Shown here: piece by piece, positions 42,757-52,200 of the stretch
Numbering within the stretch: the stretch's first letter is position 1
Layout: the number at the start of each line of letters is the position of its first letter
DNA from: Sphingomonas sanguinis
Lineage (GTDB): Bacteria; Pseudomonadota; Alphaproteobacteria; Sphingomonadales; Sphingomonadaceae
DNA: 64,000 bases
Reading direction: 5' to 3'
Assembly: GCF_019297835.1 (NCBI RefSeq)
Contig: NZ_CP079203.1
Span: forward strand, 3,152,501 to 3,216,500
Program-made: the position numbers and the translations under genes
The notes under the pieces: generated by a model
What the model saw: only the letters and a program-made list of their open reading frames with translations
Told to the model about the DNA's origin: nothing
Database searches by the model: none

Positions 42757-43646
42757 GGGCGTGGGGCGTCGGGGTGCTGACGCTGGCGCTGACGGCGTGT
42801 GTCGCGCCGGGCATGGCGCTGCCGCCTACCCGCACGCAGATGATGCCGCGCCCCGACGTACCGCCGCTACCGCCGAGCCAGCCGATCGTACCGCTGCGAT
42901 GGACCGGGCAGCTTAGCCAGGGCGGCCTTATCCGCATGCGGTTGCCTGAAAAGCTGCTGGTCGTACGGTTGGACGGCGAGTTGATCGTGCCCGATGCCGA
43001 TGGCTCTTTTGTCATCGGCTTCGATCGTGATGCCAAGCCCACCGCCGACCTGAGCGTCTCTTCAGCGGTCGACGAGCGCGAACTGCACCAGATGCTGACC
43101 ATCGCGCCGCGCGACTGGCGGATCGAGCGGTTGGACACGCTGCCCAAATATCCCGTCCCCGATCCCGAATTCCAGCGGTTGCGCCCCCCTGAACTCGAAC
43201 AGATCCGGGCCGCCCGCGCAACGGTGACCGGCGCCGAGGGCTGGCGCCAGACGCTCACATGGCCGGTGACGGGGCGTATCTCGGGCCTGTTCGGGGCGCA
43301 GCGCGTCTATCGCGGCGAGCCGGGCAGCTACCACTCGGGCACCGATATTGCCGCGCCCACCGGCACCATCGTCCGCGCGCCCGCCGACGGCGTCGTGATC
43401 CTGGCCGCCGAGCAGCCCTTTACGCTGGAGGGGCATCTGTTGATGCTCGACCACGGTCAGGGACTGAACAGCGCCTTCCTGCACCTGTCGCGCATCGACG
43501 TCCGCGTCGGCGATCACGTCCGCCAGGGCCAGCCGATCGGCGCCGTCGGCGCCACCGGCCGCGCGACCGGCCCGCATCTCCACTGGAGCCTGCAATGGCA
43601 CGGCCGCAAGCTCGACCCGCTGCTGGTGACGGGGCCGATGCCCTGA
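42753..43646 (+). CDS. M23 (LytM) family lipoprotein endopeptidase
   Basis: The 297-residue protein has a lipobox (LTLALTAC, C16), a beta-rich middle domain and a C-terminal LytM domain (about residues 165-290) with HSGTDIAAPTG (H194, D198) and the HLHW motif (H275, H277), i.e. the zinc ligands of an active M23 endopeptidase. It probably cuts peptidoglycan cross-links from the outer membrane side. Coupled to the DUF2093 gene by an ATGA overlap. Confidence 0.93.
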   Translation: MRAWGVGVLTLALTACVAPGMALPPTRTQMMPRPDVPPLPPSQPIVPLRWTGQLSQGGLIRMRLPEKLLVVRLDGELIVPDADGSFVIGFDRDAKPTADLSVSSAVDERELHQMLTIAPRDWRIERLDTLPKYPVPDPEFQRLRPPELEQIRAARATVTGAEGWRQTLTWPVTGRISGLFGAQRVYRGEPGSYHSGTDIAAPTGTIVRAPADGVVILAAEQPFTLEGHLLMLDHGQGLNSAFLHLSRIDVRVGDHVRQGQPIGAVGATGRATGPHLHWSLQWHGRKLDPLLVTGPMP

Positions 43647-43664
43647 CCCCGCCGGGTCGGCGGA

Positions 43665-44177
43665 TCAGCGTATCCGCTTGGCCAGAACCGATCGCCCGCC
43701 CGCCACGGACAGGCGATAGCTGCCCAGCGTGCCTTCCTTGACCGTCACTTCAGCGCCAGCCTTGGGCGGGAAGGCCATGGTTTCGGTGGTCTGCCACACC
43801 GATCCGTTGGCAAGCTGGATGTCGTATCGGCCATAGGCCTTGGCGGGGGCGGCTGCGACGACCTTGCTGTCCAGCTGCCGAACCTCGGTCGCCTGATCCG
43901 CCGCGCCGCCGCCGAACATCTCGCTGGTCGGTGTCGTCAGGCCGAAGCGCTGTTGCTTGCGCGCCACGACGACCTTGCGATCCAGTACCATGAGTTCGCC
44001 CGAGGCGCGCGCACCCGCCAGCTTTTCGGTCGCCCGATCGAAACAAGCCAGCCGCCCGGCATCCTCACGCACCGCACGACAGGCGAGCAGCTCGTCCACC
44101 GCCCGCGTCTTGTCCTCCGGCATCTGCGCCGACGCCATCGTGGGAACGATCAGTAACGCCACCGGCAACCATTTCAT
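43665..44177 (-). CDS. Small periplasmic protein of unknown function
   Basis: The 170-residue protein has a signal peptide (MKWLPVALLIVPTMASA), a Cys pair motif (LLACRAVREDAGRLACFDRATEKL) and a beta-rich C terminus (YGRYDIQLANGSVWQTTETM, AEVTVKEGTLGSYRLSVAGGR). The LACRxxxxxxxRLACFD pattern recurs in small periplasmic proteins of proteobacteria. Function is unknown. It is divergent from the first TonB-dependent receptor. Confidence 0.7.
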   Translation of the reverse strand: MKWLPVALLIVPTMASAQMPEDKTRAVDELLACRAVREDAGRLACFDRATEKLAGARASGELMVLDRKVVVARKQQRFGLTTPTSEMFGGGAADQATEVRQLDSKVVAAAPAKAYGRYDIQLANGSVWQTTETMAFPPKAGAEVTVKEGTLGSYRLSVAGGRSVLAKRIR

Positions 44178-44235
44178 TGCGAATGCTATCCTTTATTCGT
44201 TTGGCGGCAATATAGCGCAATTATGCTGCGCCTTC

Positions 44236-44253
44236 TGTGACGCTTATGTCACA
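44236..44253. promoter_or_regulatory. 18-bp palindrome TGTGAC-N6-GTCACA
   Basis: A perfect inverted repeat lies in the 222-bp divergent gap between the periplasmic-protein gene and the first TonB-dependent receptor. The half-site resembles CRP/FNR-type operators, but the spacing is two bases wider than the classical CRP site. Position fits regulation of either gene. Confidence 0.55.
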
Positions 44254-44399
44254 GCCGCCACAAAGATGAAGAATGTGTAACCGAATTGTCGTCTGCCGCA
44301 TTGCACCCCGGACCGGCCTGTTTGTAATAAAATGGCAGCACCCGGATATTTTCGGGTCACAAACGTCAGGTCATAAGGCCGACAAAAGGGGTTAAGGAT

Positions 44400-47342
44400 A
44401 TGAAAACAAACGCTCGCGTGCGTCTGCTCGCGTCGACGCTGCTGATGGGTGCAGGCTTTGTCGCCGCTCCCGGCCAGGCCCAGGTCGTCCCTCAGGATCA
44501 GGCCGTCGAACAGACCGCCACCGATGGCACGCCCGCCGCTGAAACCACTCAGGGCGACATCGTCGTCACCGGCACGCTGATCCGCAACCCGAACCTGGTC
44601 TCGTCGAGCCCGGTCGCGGTCGTCGGTCGCGAAGAGCTGACGCTGCGCCAGACCAACACTGCCGAGGAAGTCCTGCGCCAGCTGCCTGGCGCGGTGCCCA
44701 GCATCGGTTCGGCCGTGAACAACGGCAATGGCGGCGCGTCGTACGTCAACCTGCGCAACCTGGGTTCCAACCGGAACCTCGTCCTGCTCGACGGCAAGCG
44801 TATCGCGACGGCGGGCCTGGGCGGTCAGACCGACCTCAATAACATTCCGCTCGCCCTGCTGGAGCGCATGGATGTCCTGACCGGCGGTGCGTCGACCTCG
44901 TACGGCGCCGACGCGGTGTCGGGTGTCGTCAACTTCATCACCCGTTCGGACTTCGCGGGCGTCGATGCGACGGCCAGCCAGCAGATCTCGCAGCGCGGCG
45001 ACGGCAACTATTTCCGTGCCGACCTGACCGTCGGTGCGAATTTCGACGATGGTCGCGGCAACGCGGTGTTCAGCGTCGGCTATCAGGAAGCCGACCCCAT
45101 CTATCAGGGCGATCGTCCCTATGCGTCGAGCACGATCAGCTCGACCACCGGCCGCGCTGCGGGCGGTTCGCCGACCTCGGTTCCGACCTCGTTCGCGCTG
45201 TCGGGTCAGTCGGGCCTGCTGCAGGTGAATCCGGGCAGCAACCTGCTGGTCACGCCGTATCAGGACTTCAACTTCAGCCCGTACAACATCTTCTTCACAC
45301 CGTTTAAGCGCTACAACATGTACGGCGCGGCGCATTACGACGTGTCGGACACCGTCACCGTCTATACGCGCGGCCTGTTCTCGAAGAACCGCGTGTCGAC
45401 GATCATCGCACCGTCGGGCATCTTCGGCGAGTCGCTGACCATTCCGGGCAACAACCCGTATCTGCCCGCCGGTATTCGCGATCAACTCTGCACCGCCGCC
45501 GGGATCGCGCTGGGCACGACCTGCAACACCAATACCGCCATTCCGATGCCGGAAGTGTATCGCCGCACGGTCGAACTCGGGCCGCGCGTCAGCGAGTATG
45601 AGACGACCCTGTTCGACTATACCGCCGGTGTCCGCCTCAACCTGACCAAGACGCTGAACCTGGATGTGTATGGTGCCTATGGCGAAAGCCAGAACACCCA
45701 GACCCAGTCGGGTTACGTGCTGCGTTCGCGCGTGCAGCAGGCGCTCAACGCGAACAACACGACGACCTGCACCGTGACGACCAACGGCTGCGTGCCGCTC
45801 AACCTGTTCGGTCAGGCGGGCAGCATCAGCCCGCAGCAGGCCGCGTTCCTGAACGGCCAGAGCACGATCACCACCAAGACCCAGCTGGCGCAGGTCCATG
45901 CGCTGCTGACCGGCGACTTCGGCTTCGCCTCGCCAGCCGCCACGACCCCGATCAGCTTCGCGGCCGGTGCGGAATATCGTGATTACGGTGCGCAGCGTAT
46001 CCCCGATGCCTATGCCCTGGTTCCGGGCGAGCTGGGCGGCGCCGGTGGCGCGGTCCTGCCGGTCAATGGCGGCTTCAACGTCACCGAGTTCTTCGGCGAA
46101 GTGATCGCGCCGCTGGTCGAGGACAAGCCGTTCTTCCGTAGCCTGACCGTCGAAGGCGGTATCCGCCAGTCGCGCTACAAGGTCGACGCGACCGGCAACC
46201 CCAGCTTCAACGCCACCACCTGGAAGGCGGGCGGTAGCTGGCAGCCGATCGCCGACCTGAAGATCCGCGGCAACTATCAGCGCGCCGTTCGCGCGCCGAA
46301 TATCACCGAGCTGTTCGATCCGGTTTCGACCTATCTGGTCAACCTGACCGTCGATCCGTGCGCTGGCACGGCGCCGACGGGCAACGCCAACCTGACCGCC
46401 ATCTGCCTTGCGCAGGGTGCTCCGGCGGCGGTGCTTGGCACGATCCAGAACCCGGCCTCGGGCCAGCCCAACGCCACGGGCGGCGGCAATCCGAACATCC
46501 GTCCGGAAGTCGCCGACACCTTCACGGCGGGCATCATCCTGACGCCGCGTTCGCTGGTCGAAGGGCTGACCGTCAGCGTCGATTACTTCAACATCAAGGT
46601 GAACCAGGCGATCACGGCGGCGACCCCGGCGGACATCCTGGCGGCCTGCTTCGGCAACATCACGGCTGCCTCGGCCACCTCGACGGCCTGCACCAGCATC
46701 CGTCGTTCGGCCACCACGGGCCGTCTGAGCGGTTCGTCGGCCACGGTGGCGGGCCTGCCGCAGCCGCTGACCAACCTCGGCCGCCTGGCGACCGACGGTA
46801 TCGACCTGGGCGTCGACTATCGCCGCGATCTGGGCTTCGCGAAGCTGAACCTGAACTTCCAGGGCACCTGGACGAACAGCAACACCTTCCGCGCCTCGCC
46901 GACCTCGGTGACGCGTGAATGCGTCGGCTATTACAGCGCCAACTGCCTGACCATCCAGCCGAAGTTCGCCTGGAACCAGCGCACCACGCTGAACTTCGGT
47001 GATGTCGACGTGTCGCTGCTGTGGCGTCACATCGATACGGTCCGTTACGAGCCGGGTCTGACCCCGCTCTTCTCGGGCGCGATCACCGGCAACACGCCGA
47101 TCGCGGGCCAGAACTGGAACTTCAACCGGATCAAGGCCTATAATTATCTCGACCTGGGCACGCGCATCCAGGCGACCGATAATTTCGAATTCTCGATCCT
47201 CATCACCAACCTGCTCGACAAGCAGCCGCCGATCGTCGGTTCGAACGCCGGTTCGACCTCGTACAACAGCGGCAACACCTATCCGTCGACCTATGACGCG
47301 GTGGGTCGTGCCTTCCGTGTTCAGGGGCGCATCCACTTCTAA
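44400..47342 (+). CDS. TonB-dependent receptor 1
   Basis: This 980-residue outer-membrane protein has a signal peptide (to about GQAQ, residue 28), an N-terminal TonB-box-like region and the plug domain (GDIVVTGTLIRNPN; NTAEEVLRQLPGAVPSIGSA; VNLRNLGSNRNLVLLDGKRI; DVLTGGASTSYGADAVSGVVNFI), a 22-strand barrel, and the terminal Phe (VQGRIHF). The large size and sphingomonad-style sequence suggest uptake of oligomers or iron complexes; the ligand is unknown. A Rho-independent terminator follows. Confidence 0.94.
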   Translation: MKTNARVRLLASTLLMGAGFVAAPGQAQVVPQDQAVEQTATDGTPAAETTQGDIVVTGTLIRNPNLVSSSPVAVVGREELTLRQTNTAEEVLRQLPGAVPSIGSAVNNGNGGASYVNLRNLGSNRNLVLLDGKRIATAGLGGQTDLNNIPLALLERMDVLTGGASTSYGADAVSGVVNFITRSDFAGVDATASQQISQRGDGNYFRADLTVGANFDDGRGNAVFSVGYQEADPIYQGDRPYASSTISSTTGRAAGGSPTSVPTSFALSGQSGLLQVNPGSNLLVTPYQDFNFSPYNIFFTPFKRYNMYGAAHYDVSDTVTVYTRGLFSKNRVSTIIAPSGIFGESLTIPGNNPYLPAGIRDQLCTAAGIALGTTCNTNTAIPMPEVYRRTVELGPRVSEYETTLFDYTAGVRLNLTKTLNLDVYGAYGESQNTQTQSGYVLRSRVQQALNANNTTTCTVTTNGCVPLNLFGQAGSISPQQAAFLNGQSTITTKTQLAQVHALLTGDFGFASPAATTPISFAAGAEYRDYGAQRIPDAYALVPGELGGAGGAVLPVNGGFNVTEFFGEVIAPLVEDKPFFRSLTVEGGIRQSRYKVDATGNPSFNATTWKAGGSWQPIADLKIRGNYQRAVRAPNITELFDPVSTYLVNLTVDPCAGTAPTGNANLTAICLAQGAPAAVLGTIQNPASGQPNATGGGNPNIRPEVADTFTAGIILTPRSLVEGLTVSVDYFNIKVNQAITAATPADILAACFGNITAASATSTACTSIRRSATTGRLSGSSATVAGLPQPLTNLGRLATDGIDLGVDYRRDLGFAKLNLNFQGTWTNSNTFRASPTSVTRECVGYYSANCLTIQPKFAWNQRTTLNFGDVDVSLLWRHIDTVRYEPGLTPLFSGAITGNTPIAGQNWNFNRIKAYNYLDLGTRIQATDNFEFSILITNLLDKQPPIVGSNAGSTSYNSGNTYPSTYDAVGRAFRVQGRIHF

Positions 47343-47374
47343 GGGATGCTCCGCGACCGATGTCGCTACGGGAA

Positions 47375-47404
47375 AGGGCGGTCCTTCGGGGCCGCCCTTT
47401 TTTC
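47375..47404 (+). terminator. Terminator of TonB-dependent receptor 1
   Basis: AAGGGCGG and CCGCCCTT pair around TCCTTCGGGG and are followed by a T run. It lies 33 bp after the receptor stop codon. Confidence 0.85.
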
Positions 47405-47475
47405 TTGGGATCGGGGGCGACAACCGGCCGCCTTCTGCTTGTCACCGTCATGGTCCCGCCCGCATAACGAACGCC

Positions 47476-48771
47476 ATGACCCAGCCGCTTGCCCCGCCCG
47501 TCCTGTCCCTGCTCCAGTCCGCGCAAGCCGCGCAGGCTTCCGGGGATGGGCGTCGGTCACGGCAATTGCTGGACCAGGCACTGGGCCTGGCGCCGGGCCA
47601 TCCGATCCTGTGCAACGCGATGGGCATGAGCCTGCTCGGCGGCGACCCGGCACAGGCCGCCATCTGGTTCGAGCGCGCGTTGGCGGTGGATGCGGACGCC
47701 CCGCCGCTCTGGATGAACCTGGCAACCGCGCGGCGCGATCAGGGCGATGCGGCGGGCGAGCGCGATGCCCTGATGCAGGTGCTTCACCGCGACCAGCGCC
47801 ATGTGATGGCCAATGTCCGCATGGCCGAATGGCACGAGCGGGCGGGCGAGGGCGCACAGGCGCAGTTTCGCTGGCATGGCGTCGCCACGGTGCTTCAATC
47901 GCTGCCCGAACGGTCGGAAGGGCTGGACCAGTTGCTCGCCCATGCCCAGGCGAGGGTAGCAGCGCGGGCGCAGGCGCTGGGGGATCAGCTCGATATCCTG
48001 TTGCAGCCGGTTCGTGCCGACATCGCACCCGAACAGCGGCGGCGTTTCGATCGCTGTGTCGACGCGATGCTGGGGCGGCGCGCTATCTACACGAATATCT
48101 GCCACGGCGTGCACTTCCCCTTCCTGCCCGCCGACGAGTTTTTCGACCGCCGCCATTTTCCCTGGTTCGCCGAATTGGAGGCCGCGACCCCCGCGATCCG
48201 CGCCGAGTTGGAGGCGCTGCTGGCCCGCCCCGACAGCGGCTTTGCGCCCTATGTCGCGATGGAGGCGGGGACGCCCGAGAACAAATGGACCGCGCTCGAC
48301 GGATCGCAGGCGTGGAGCGCGCGCTATCTGTGGCGTTACGGCGTGCGCGATGCGGACATGGCGGCGGCTTGCCCACAGACCATGGCGCTGCTCGACCGGC
48401 TGCCGCTGGCGCATATTCCGGGCAAGGGGCCGACCGCCTTCTTCTCGGTGCTGAAACCCGGCACCCGGCTGCCCGCGCATACCGGGGTCAGCAATATTCG
48501 CGCGATCGTCCATCTGCCGCTGATCGTGCCTGAGAATTGCGGCTTCCGGGTCGGCGGCGAAACGCGGAACTGGGTGGAGAGCGAAGCTTTTGCCTTCGAC
48601 GACACGATCGAGCACGAGGCCTGGAATGAGAGCAACGCGCTGCGAGCGGTCCTCATTCTCGATGCCTGGAACCCCCATCTGACCACCGAGGAGCAGGAGA
48701 TGCTCCGCATCCTGTTTCCGGCGCTCGGCCAGGTCGAAGGGGCCGGGGAACTGGGCGCGGTCGCCGATTAG
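47476..48771 (+). CDS. TPR and aspartyl/asparaginyl beta-hydroxylase domain protein
   Basis: The 431-residue protein has TPR-like repeats in the first 130 residues (LLDQALGLAPGHPILCNAMG; AIWFERALAVDADAPPLWMN) and a C-terminal AspH-type domain with H335 (LPAHTGVSNIRAIVHLPLIV), the ETRNWVESEAFAFDD segment, H380 (TIEHEAWN) and R390 (2-oxoglutarate-binding). This is the two-His iron site of Asp/Asn beta-hydroxylases. It would be a cytoplasmic 2-oxoglutarate oxygenase with a protein or small-molecule substrate. It lies directly after TonB-dependent receptor 1. Confidence 0.88.
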   Translation: MTQPLAPPVLSLLQSAQAAQASGDGRRSRQLLDQALGLAPGHPILCNAMGMSLLGGDPAQAAIWFERALAVDADAPPLWMNLATARRDQGDAAGERDALMQVLHRDQRHVMANVRMAEWHERAGEGAQAQFRWHGVATVLQSLPERSEGLDQLLAHAQARVAARAQALGDQLDILLQPVRADIAPEQRRRFDRCVDAMLGRRAIYTNICHGVHFPFLPADEFFDRRHFPWFAELEAATPAIRAELEALLARPDSGFAPYVAMEAGTPENKWTALDGSQAWSARYLWRYGVRDADMAAACPQTMALLDRLPLAHIPGKGPTAFFSVLKPGTRLPAHTGVSNIRAIVHLPLIVPENCGFRVGGETRNWVESEAFAFDDTIEHEAWNESNALRAVLILDAWNPHLTTEEQEMLRILFPALGQVEGAGELGAVAD

Positions 48772-48772
48772 G

Positions 48773-48880
48773 CCATTTGCTGCGCGGAACGAAGTGCGCC
48801 AGCCACTGCGCCGGCGTTCCGATCCCGTCTATGACGTGCTGGGCCGCGATTGCTTCGTGGCCGTGCGCTTCAACTTCTAA
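48773..48880 (+). pseudogene. 3' remnant of a third TonB-dependent receptor
   Basis: In one frame, from just after the hydroxylase stop, about 35 codons read as a receptor C terminus ending in SDPVYDVLGRDCFVAVRFNF, with the terminal Phe needed for barrel assembly. There is no start codon or 5' part. It is followed by its own terminator, so it looks like the relic of a deleted receptor gene. Confidence 0.65.
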
Positions 48881-48902
48881 GCCTTCGCCGAACCGGTGAA
48901 GG

Positions 48903-48937
48903 GGGGCGGTGGACCTGCGGGTCCGCCGCCCTTTTTT
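48903..48937 (+). terminator. Terminator after the receptor remnant
   Basis: GGGCGGTGGACC and GGTCCGCCGCCC pair around TGCG and end in TTTTTT. It lies 22 bp past the remnant stop, as in the intact receptor genes. Confidence 0.85.
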
Positions 48938-48978
48938 GTGCCGTCCTCTGGCATTGCCCCGCCCTAGCCAGTTCCGAA

Positions 48979-49001
48979 TTGCGACAAAAATATTGTCGCA
49001 A
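48979..49001. promoter_or_regulatory. 23-bp palindrome TTGCGACA-N7-TGTCGCAA
   Basis: Perfect eight-base arms surround an AT-rich centre (AAAATAT). It lies about 245 bp upstream of receptor 2 in an otherwise gene-free stretch, with no T run after it, so an operator is more likely than a terminator. Confidence 0.55.
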
Positions 49002-49003
49002 AA

Positions 49004-49020
49004 TGTGTCAGATTTGTCAT
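49004..49020 (+). promoter_or_regulatory. Direct-repeat motif 1, TGTGTC-N5-TGTCAT
   Basis: The 17-bp motif has a near-identical copy 62 bp downstream at 49066-49082. The six-turn spacing puts both on the same helix face. It adjoins the palindrome at 48979. Confidence 0.5.
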
Positions 49021-49065
49021 CTAAGACTGCCTTTGCAATCGATATCATGACACTGCGTAAGGGTA

Positions 49066-49082
49066 TGTGTCGTATCTGTCAT
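49066..49082 (+). promoter_or_regulatory. Direct-repeat motif 2, TGTGTC-N5-TGTCAT
   Basis: Second copy of the motif at 49004, with a different five-base spacer. It lies about 160 bp before the receptor 2 start. The interval 48881-49244 otherwise holds no supported gene. Confidence 0.5.
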
Positions 49083-49244
49083 GGCGCAACGCCGGGCATG
49101 GCGCGGAATTTTTCCCGTCTTTACAATGGCGCCCTCTCGCTCCAATCAAGCAACATTCGGTTACGGAACGGCAATTCCGTTTCATGAAGTTGATAATGTC
49201 GGTGAGCCGAAATCGGACGCCGTTCGGGAAAAGGGGTATAGAGC

Positions 49245-52200
49245 ATGACCTATTCGTGGATGGGACCGCGCAAGCTGGGCCTGTTGGCTACCGTTGCGCC
49301 GTTGTCGATGCTGCTGGGTGCGCCCGCGCTGGCGCAGAGCGTGCCGGCCGCCAATCAGAATGCCGAAGCCAATGCCCAGGTGGCGCAGGGCGCCGAACAG
49401 GCGGATGCGGGCACCGGCGGCGATATCGTCGTCACCGGCTCGATCATTCGCGGCGCGGATACCGGCGTGTCGCCGGTGTCGACGATCACCGCCGAGAATC
49501 TCGACGTGCGCGGCATCAACACGGTGCAGGCGGGTATTCAGGCGCTGGCGTCGAACAACGGCCCGGCCCTGACCAACTCGTTCACCGCCAATGGCGCGTT
49601 TGCGAGCGGCGCCTCGTCGGTGTCGCTGCGCGGCCTGTCGACCAACTCGACGCTGGTGCTGTTCGACGGCCTGCGCGCCGCCTACTACCCGCTGTCGGAT
49701 GACGGCACGCGCAACTTCGTCGACCTGAACACCATTCCCGACGACATCGTCGACCGCGTCGAAGTGCTGCGCGACGGCGCCTCGTCCAGCTACGGCGCGG
49801 ACGCGATCGCGGGCGTGGTCAACATCATCACCAAGCGTTCGGTCAAGGGCGTGATGGGCCGCGCGGAAGCGGGTATCTCGCAGCGCGGCTACAATGCCAA
49901 CCAGCGCGTCTCGCTGACCGCGGGCACCGGCGACCTCGATGAGCAGGGCTATAACGCCTATATCAGCGGCTTCTACTACCGCTCGGAAGGCGTCCGCGCG
50001 AGCCAGCTGCCCGCGCCCTATAACAGCAGCGACGAGCGCGGCATCTGCTCCAACCGCACCGGCACTTTGGTCTGCGGCCCGAACGGCATCGCCAATGGGC
50101 TGGATCAGAACAACCAGTATACCAACGGCTTCGCGATCGGCACGCCCAACTTCTACGTGCGCCCCGCCGATGCGACGAACACGACCGCGCTCGGTCGCTA
50201 TCAGCTGCTGAACCCGGCGGCGGGCTGCCTGACCGGCACGCCGTACAATCCGACCGCCGCCGAACTGGCGCTGCCCGCCAACGCCACCGCACCGGGCACC
50301 GTCTGCCAGGTCGACAACCAGCGTCTGTACGGCAACATCACGCCCGATATCGAGCGTGTCGGCGGATCGGCGCGCTTCACCGCCAAGATCGGTGATGCGT
50401 CGGAAGCCTATCTGCAGGTCAATTTCCAGCAGGCGACGACCAGCTACACCGGCACGCCGACGGTGATCCGCGCCAATGCGCCCGCAGGCATCCTGTTCCC
50501 GCAATTCTCGACATCGCAGAACCCGACGCCCGCGATCGACCCGAATTCGGGTATCCTCGCGCTGCCGGTCTATGTCTGCCCGCGCACGACGGTCGGCGCA
50601 TGCACCGCGACCAACGGGACGCTGAACCCGAACAACCCGTTCGCTGCCGCCGGTCAGGTCGCGCGTCTGGTCGGGTCGCTGCCGAACAGCTTCGAATCGA
50701 CCCGTACCCGCAGCCGCGTCTATCGCGCCGCCTTCGGGATCAACGGCACGATCTTCGACGATGTCGATTACCGCTTCGACGCGACGGCGATGCACACCGA
50801 TCTGCGCCTGGAGCAGAACGGCTATGTCTATATCCAGCACCTGCTCGACGTCATCAAGGACGGCAGCTACAACTTCGTCAATCCGGGCCTGAACAGCCAG
50901 GCGACGCTGAACTATCTGACGCCGACCAACATCACCAACGACAGCTCGGACCTGCTGCAGGCGCAGTTCACCCTGGGCAAGGCGATCATGACGCTGCCGG
51001 GCGGCGACCTGCGCGTCGCGGTCGGCGGCTCGATCTTCTACGAAGCGATCGACGCACCCAGCGCCAACTCGGACGAGAACGGCCCGACCCAGCGCTATTT
51101 CCGCCTTAACGCCTTCGGCACCAGCGGCAACCGCACCGTCTCGTCGGCCTTTTACGAGGTCAACGCGCCGGTCGTCGATCAGCTGACGCTCAACGCCTCG
51201 GGTCGCTACGACCATTATTCGAGCGGCCAGAGCGCCTTCTCGCCCAAATTCGGCGCGATCTTCCGGCCGATCCGCCAGGTCGCCCTGCGCGGCACCTATT
51301 CGCGCGGTTTCCGCATCCCCTCGTTCGGCGAGGCGAATGCGCTGCCCACCACGGGCTACGTGACGCAGCAGCTGAGCAGCATCCCGGCGGCGTTCCTGCG
51401 CCAGTACAGCATCAATCCGGGCGCCAACCAGATCTGCTCGGCGGCGACCCCGCAATTCTGCTCGGCCTATATCTCCAACTATTCGATCGGGCAGACCACG
51501 CTGGCGTCGCAGGATCTGGAGCCTGAAAAGTCGCGAAGCTTCACCGCCGGGATCAAGGTCGATCCGGTGCGCGGCCTGTCGCTGACCGTCGATTACTTCA
51601 ACATCCGCAAGACCGGGGCAATCACCACGCCCGACCTGTCGCCCGCCATCGCCGCTTATTATGCGGGCGGTGCGATCCCGACCGGGTTCGAGGTCATCCC
51701 GGATGCGGTCGACGTCAACAACCCGACCGCCACGCCGAAGATCGCCTTCGTCCGTTCGCAGCTTATCAATGCCCAGACGATCAAGTCGGAAGGCATCGAT
51801 TTCGGCGTCAACGGCTTCTACGATTTCGGCGCGTTCCGCTGGAACACCAACCTGAACGCCAGCCTCATCCTGGAGCTGAGCACGACGGTCGACGGCGTTC
51901 GCCAGACCTATGTCGACACGCTCGGCAACTTCAACCTGACGGCCGGTTCGGGCACGTTCGAGTGGAAGGGCAACTGGGTCAACACGTTCGACTTCGGCGA
52001 CTTCGCGTTCACCGGTACGGTCAACTACACCTCGGGCTATGACCTGTCGGCGATGGACCAGGGCGATGCGTACAAGGATTGCGGCCAGGCTCCGGCCTAT
52101 TTCGGCTGCCGCGTGAAGAGCTACATCACCGCGGATGCGAACGCGTCGTTCAAGGTCAACGACAAGTTCACATTCTATGTGAACGTGCTCAACGTCTTCA

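Noticed and set aside
44244..47423. Minus-strand ORF of 1059 codons across TonB receptor 1
   Set aside because: It is antisense to a clear receptor, is rich in Arg, His and Asp as expected for the shadow frame of GC-rich DNA, and has no family motifs.
47293..47475. Upstream extension of the hydroxylase gene into receptor 1 and its terminator
   Set aside because: It would run through the receptor stop region and the terminator hairpin; ATG 47476 follows the terminator and starts a sensible TPR protein.
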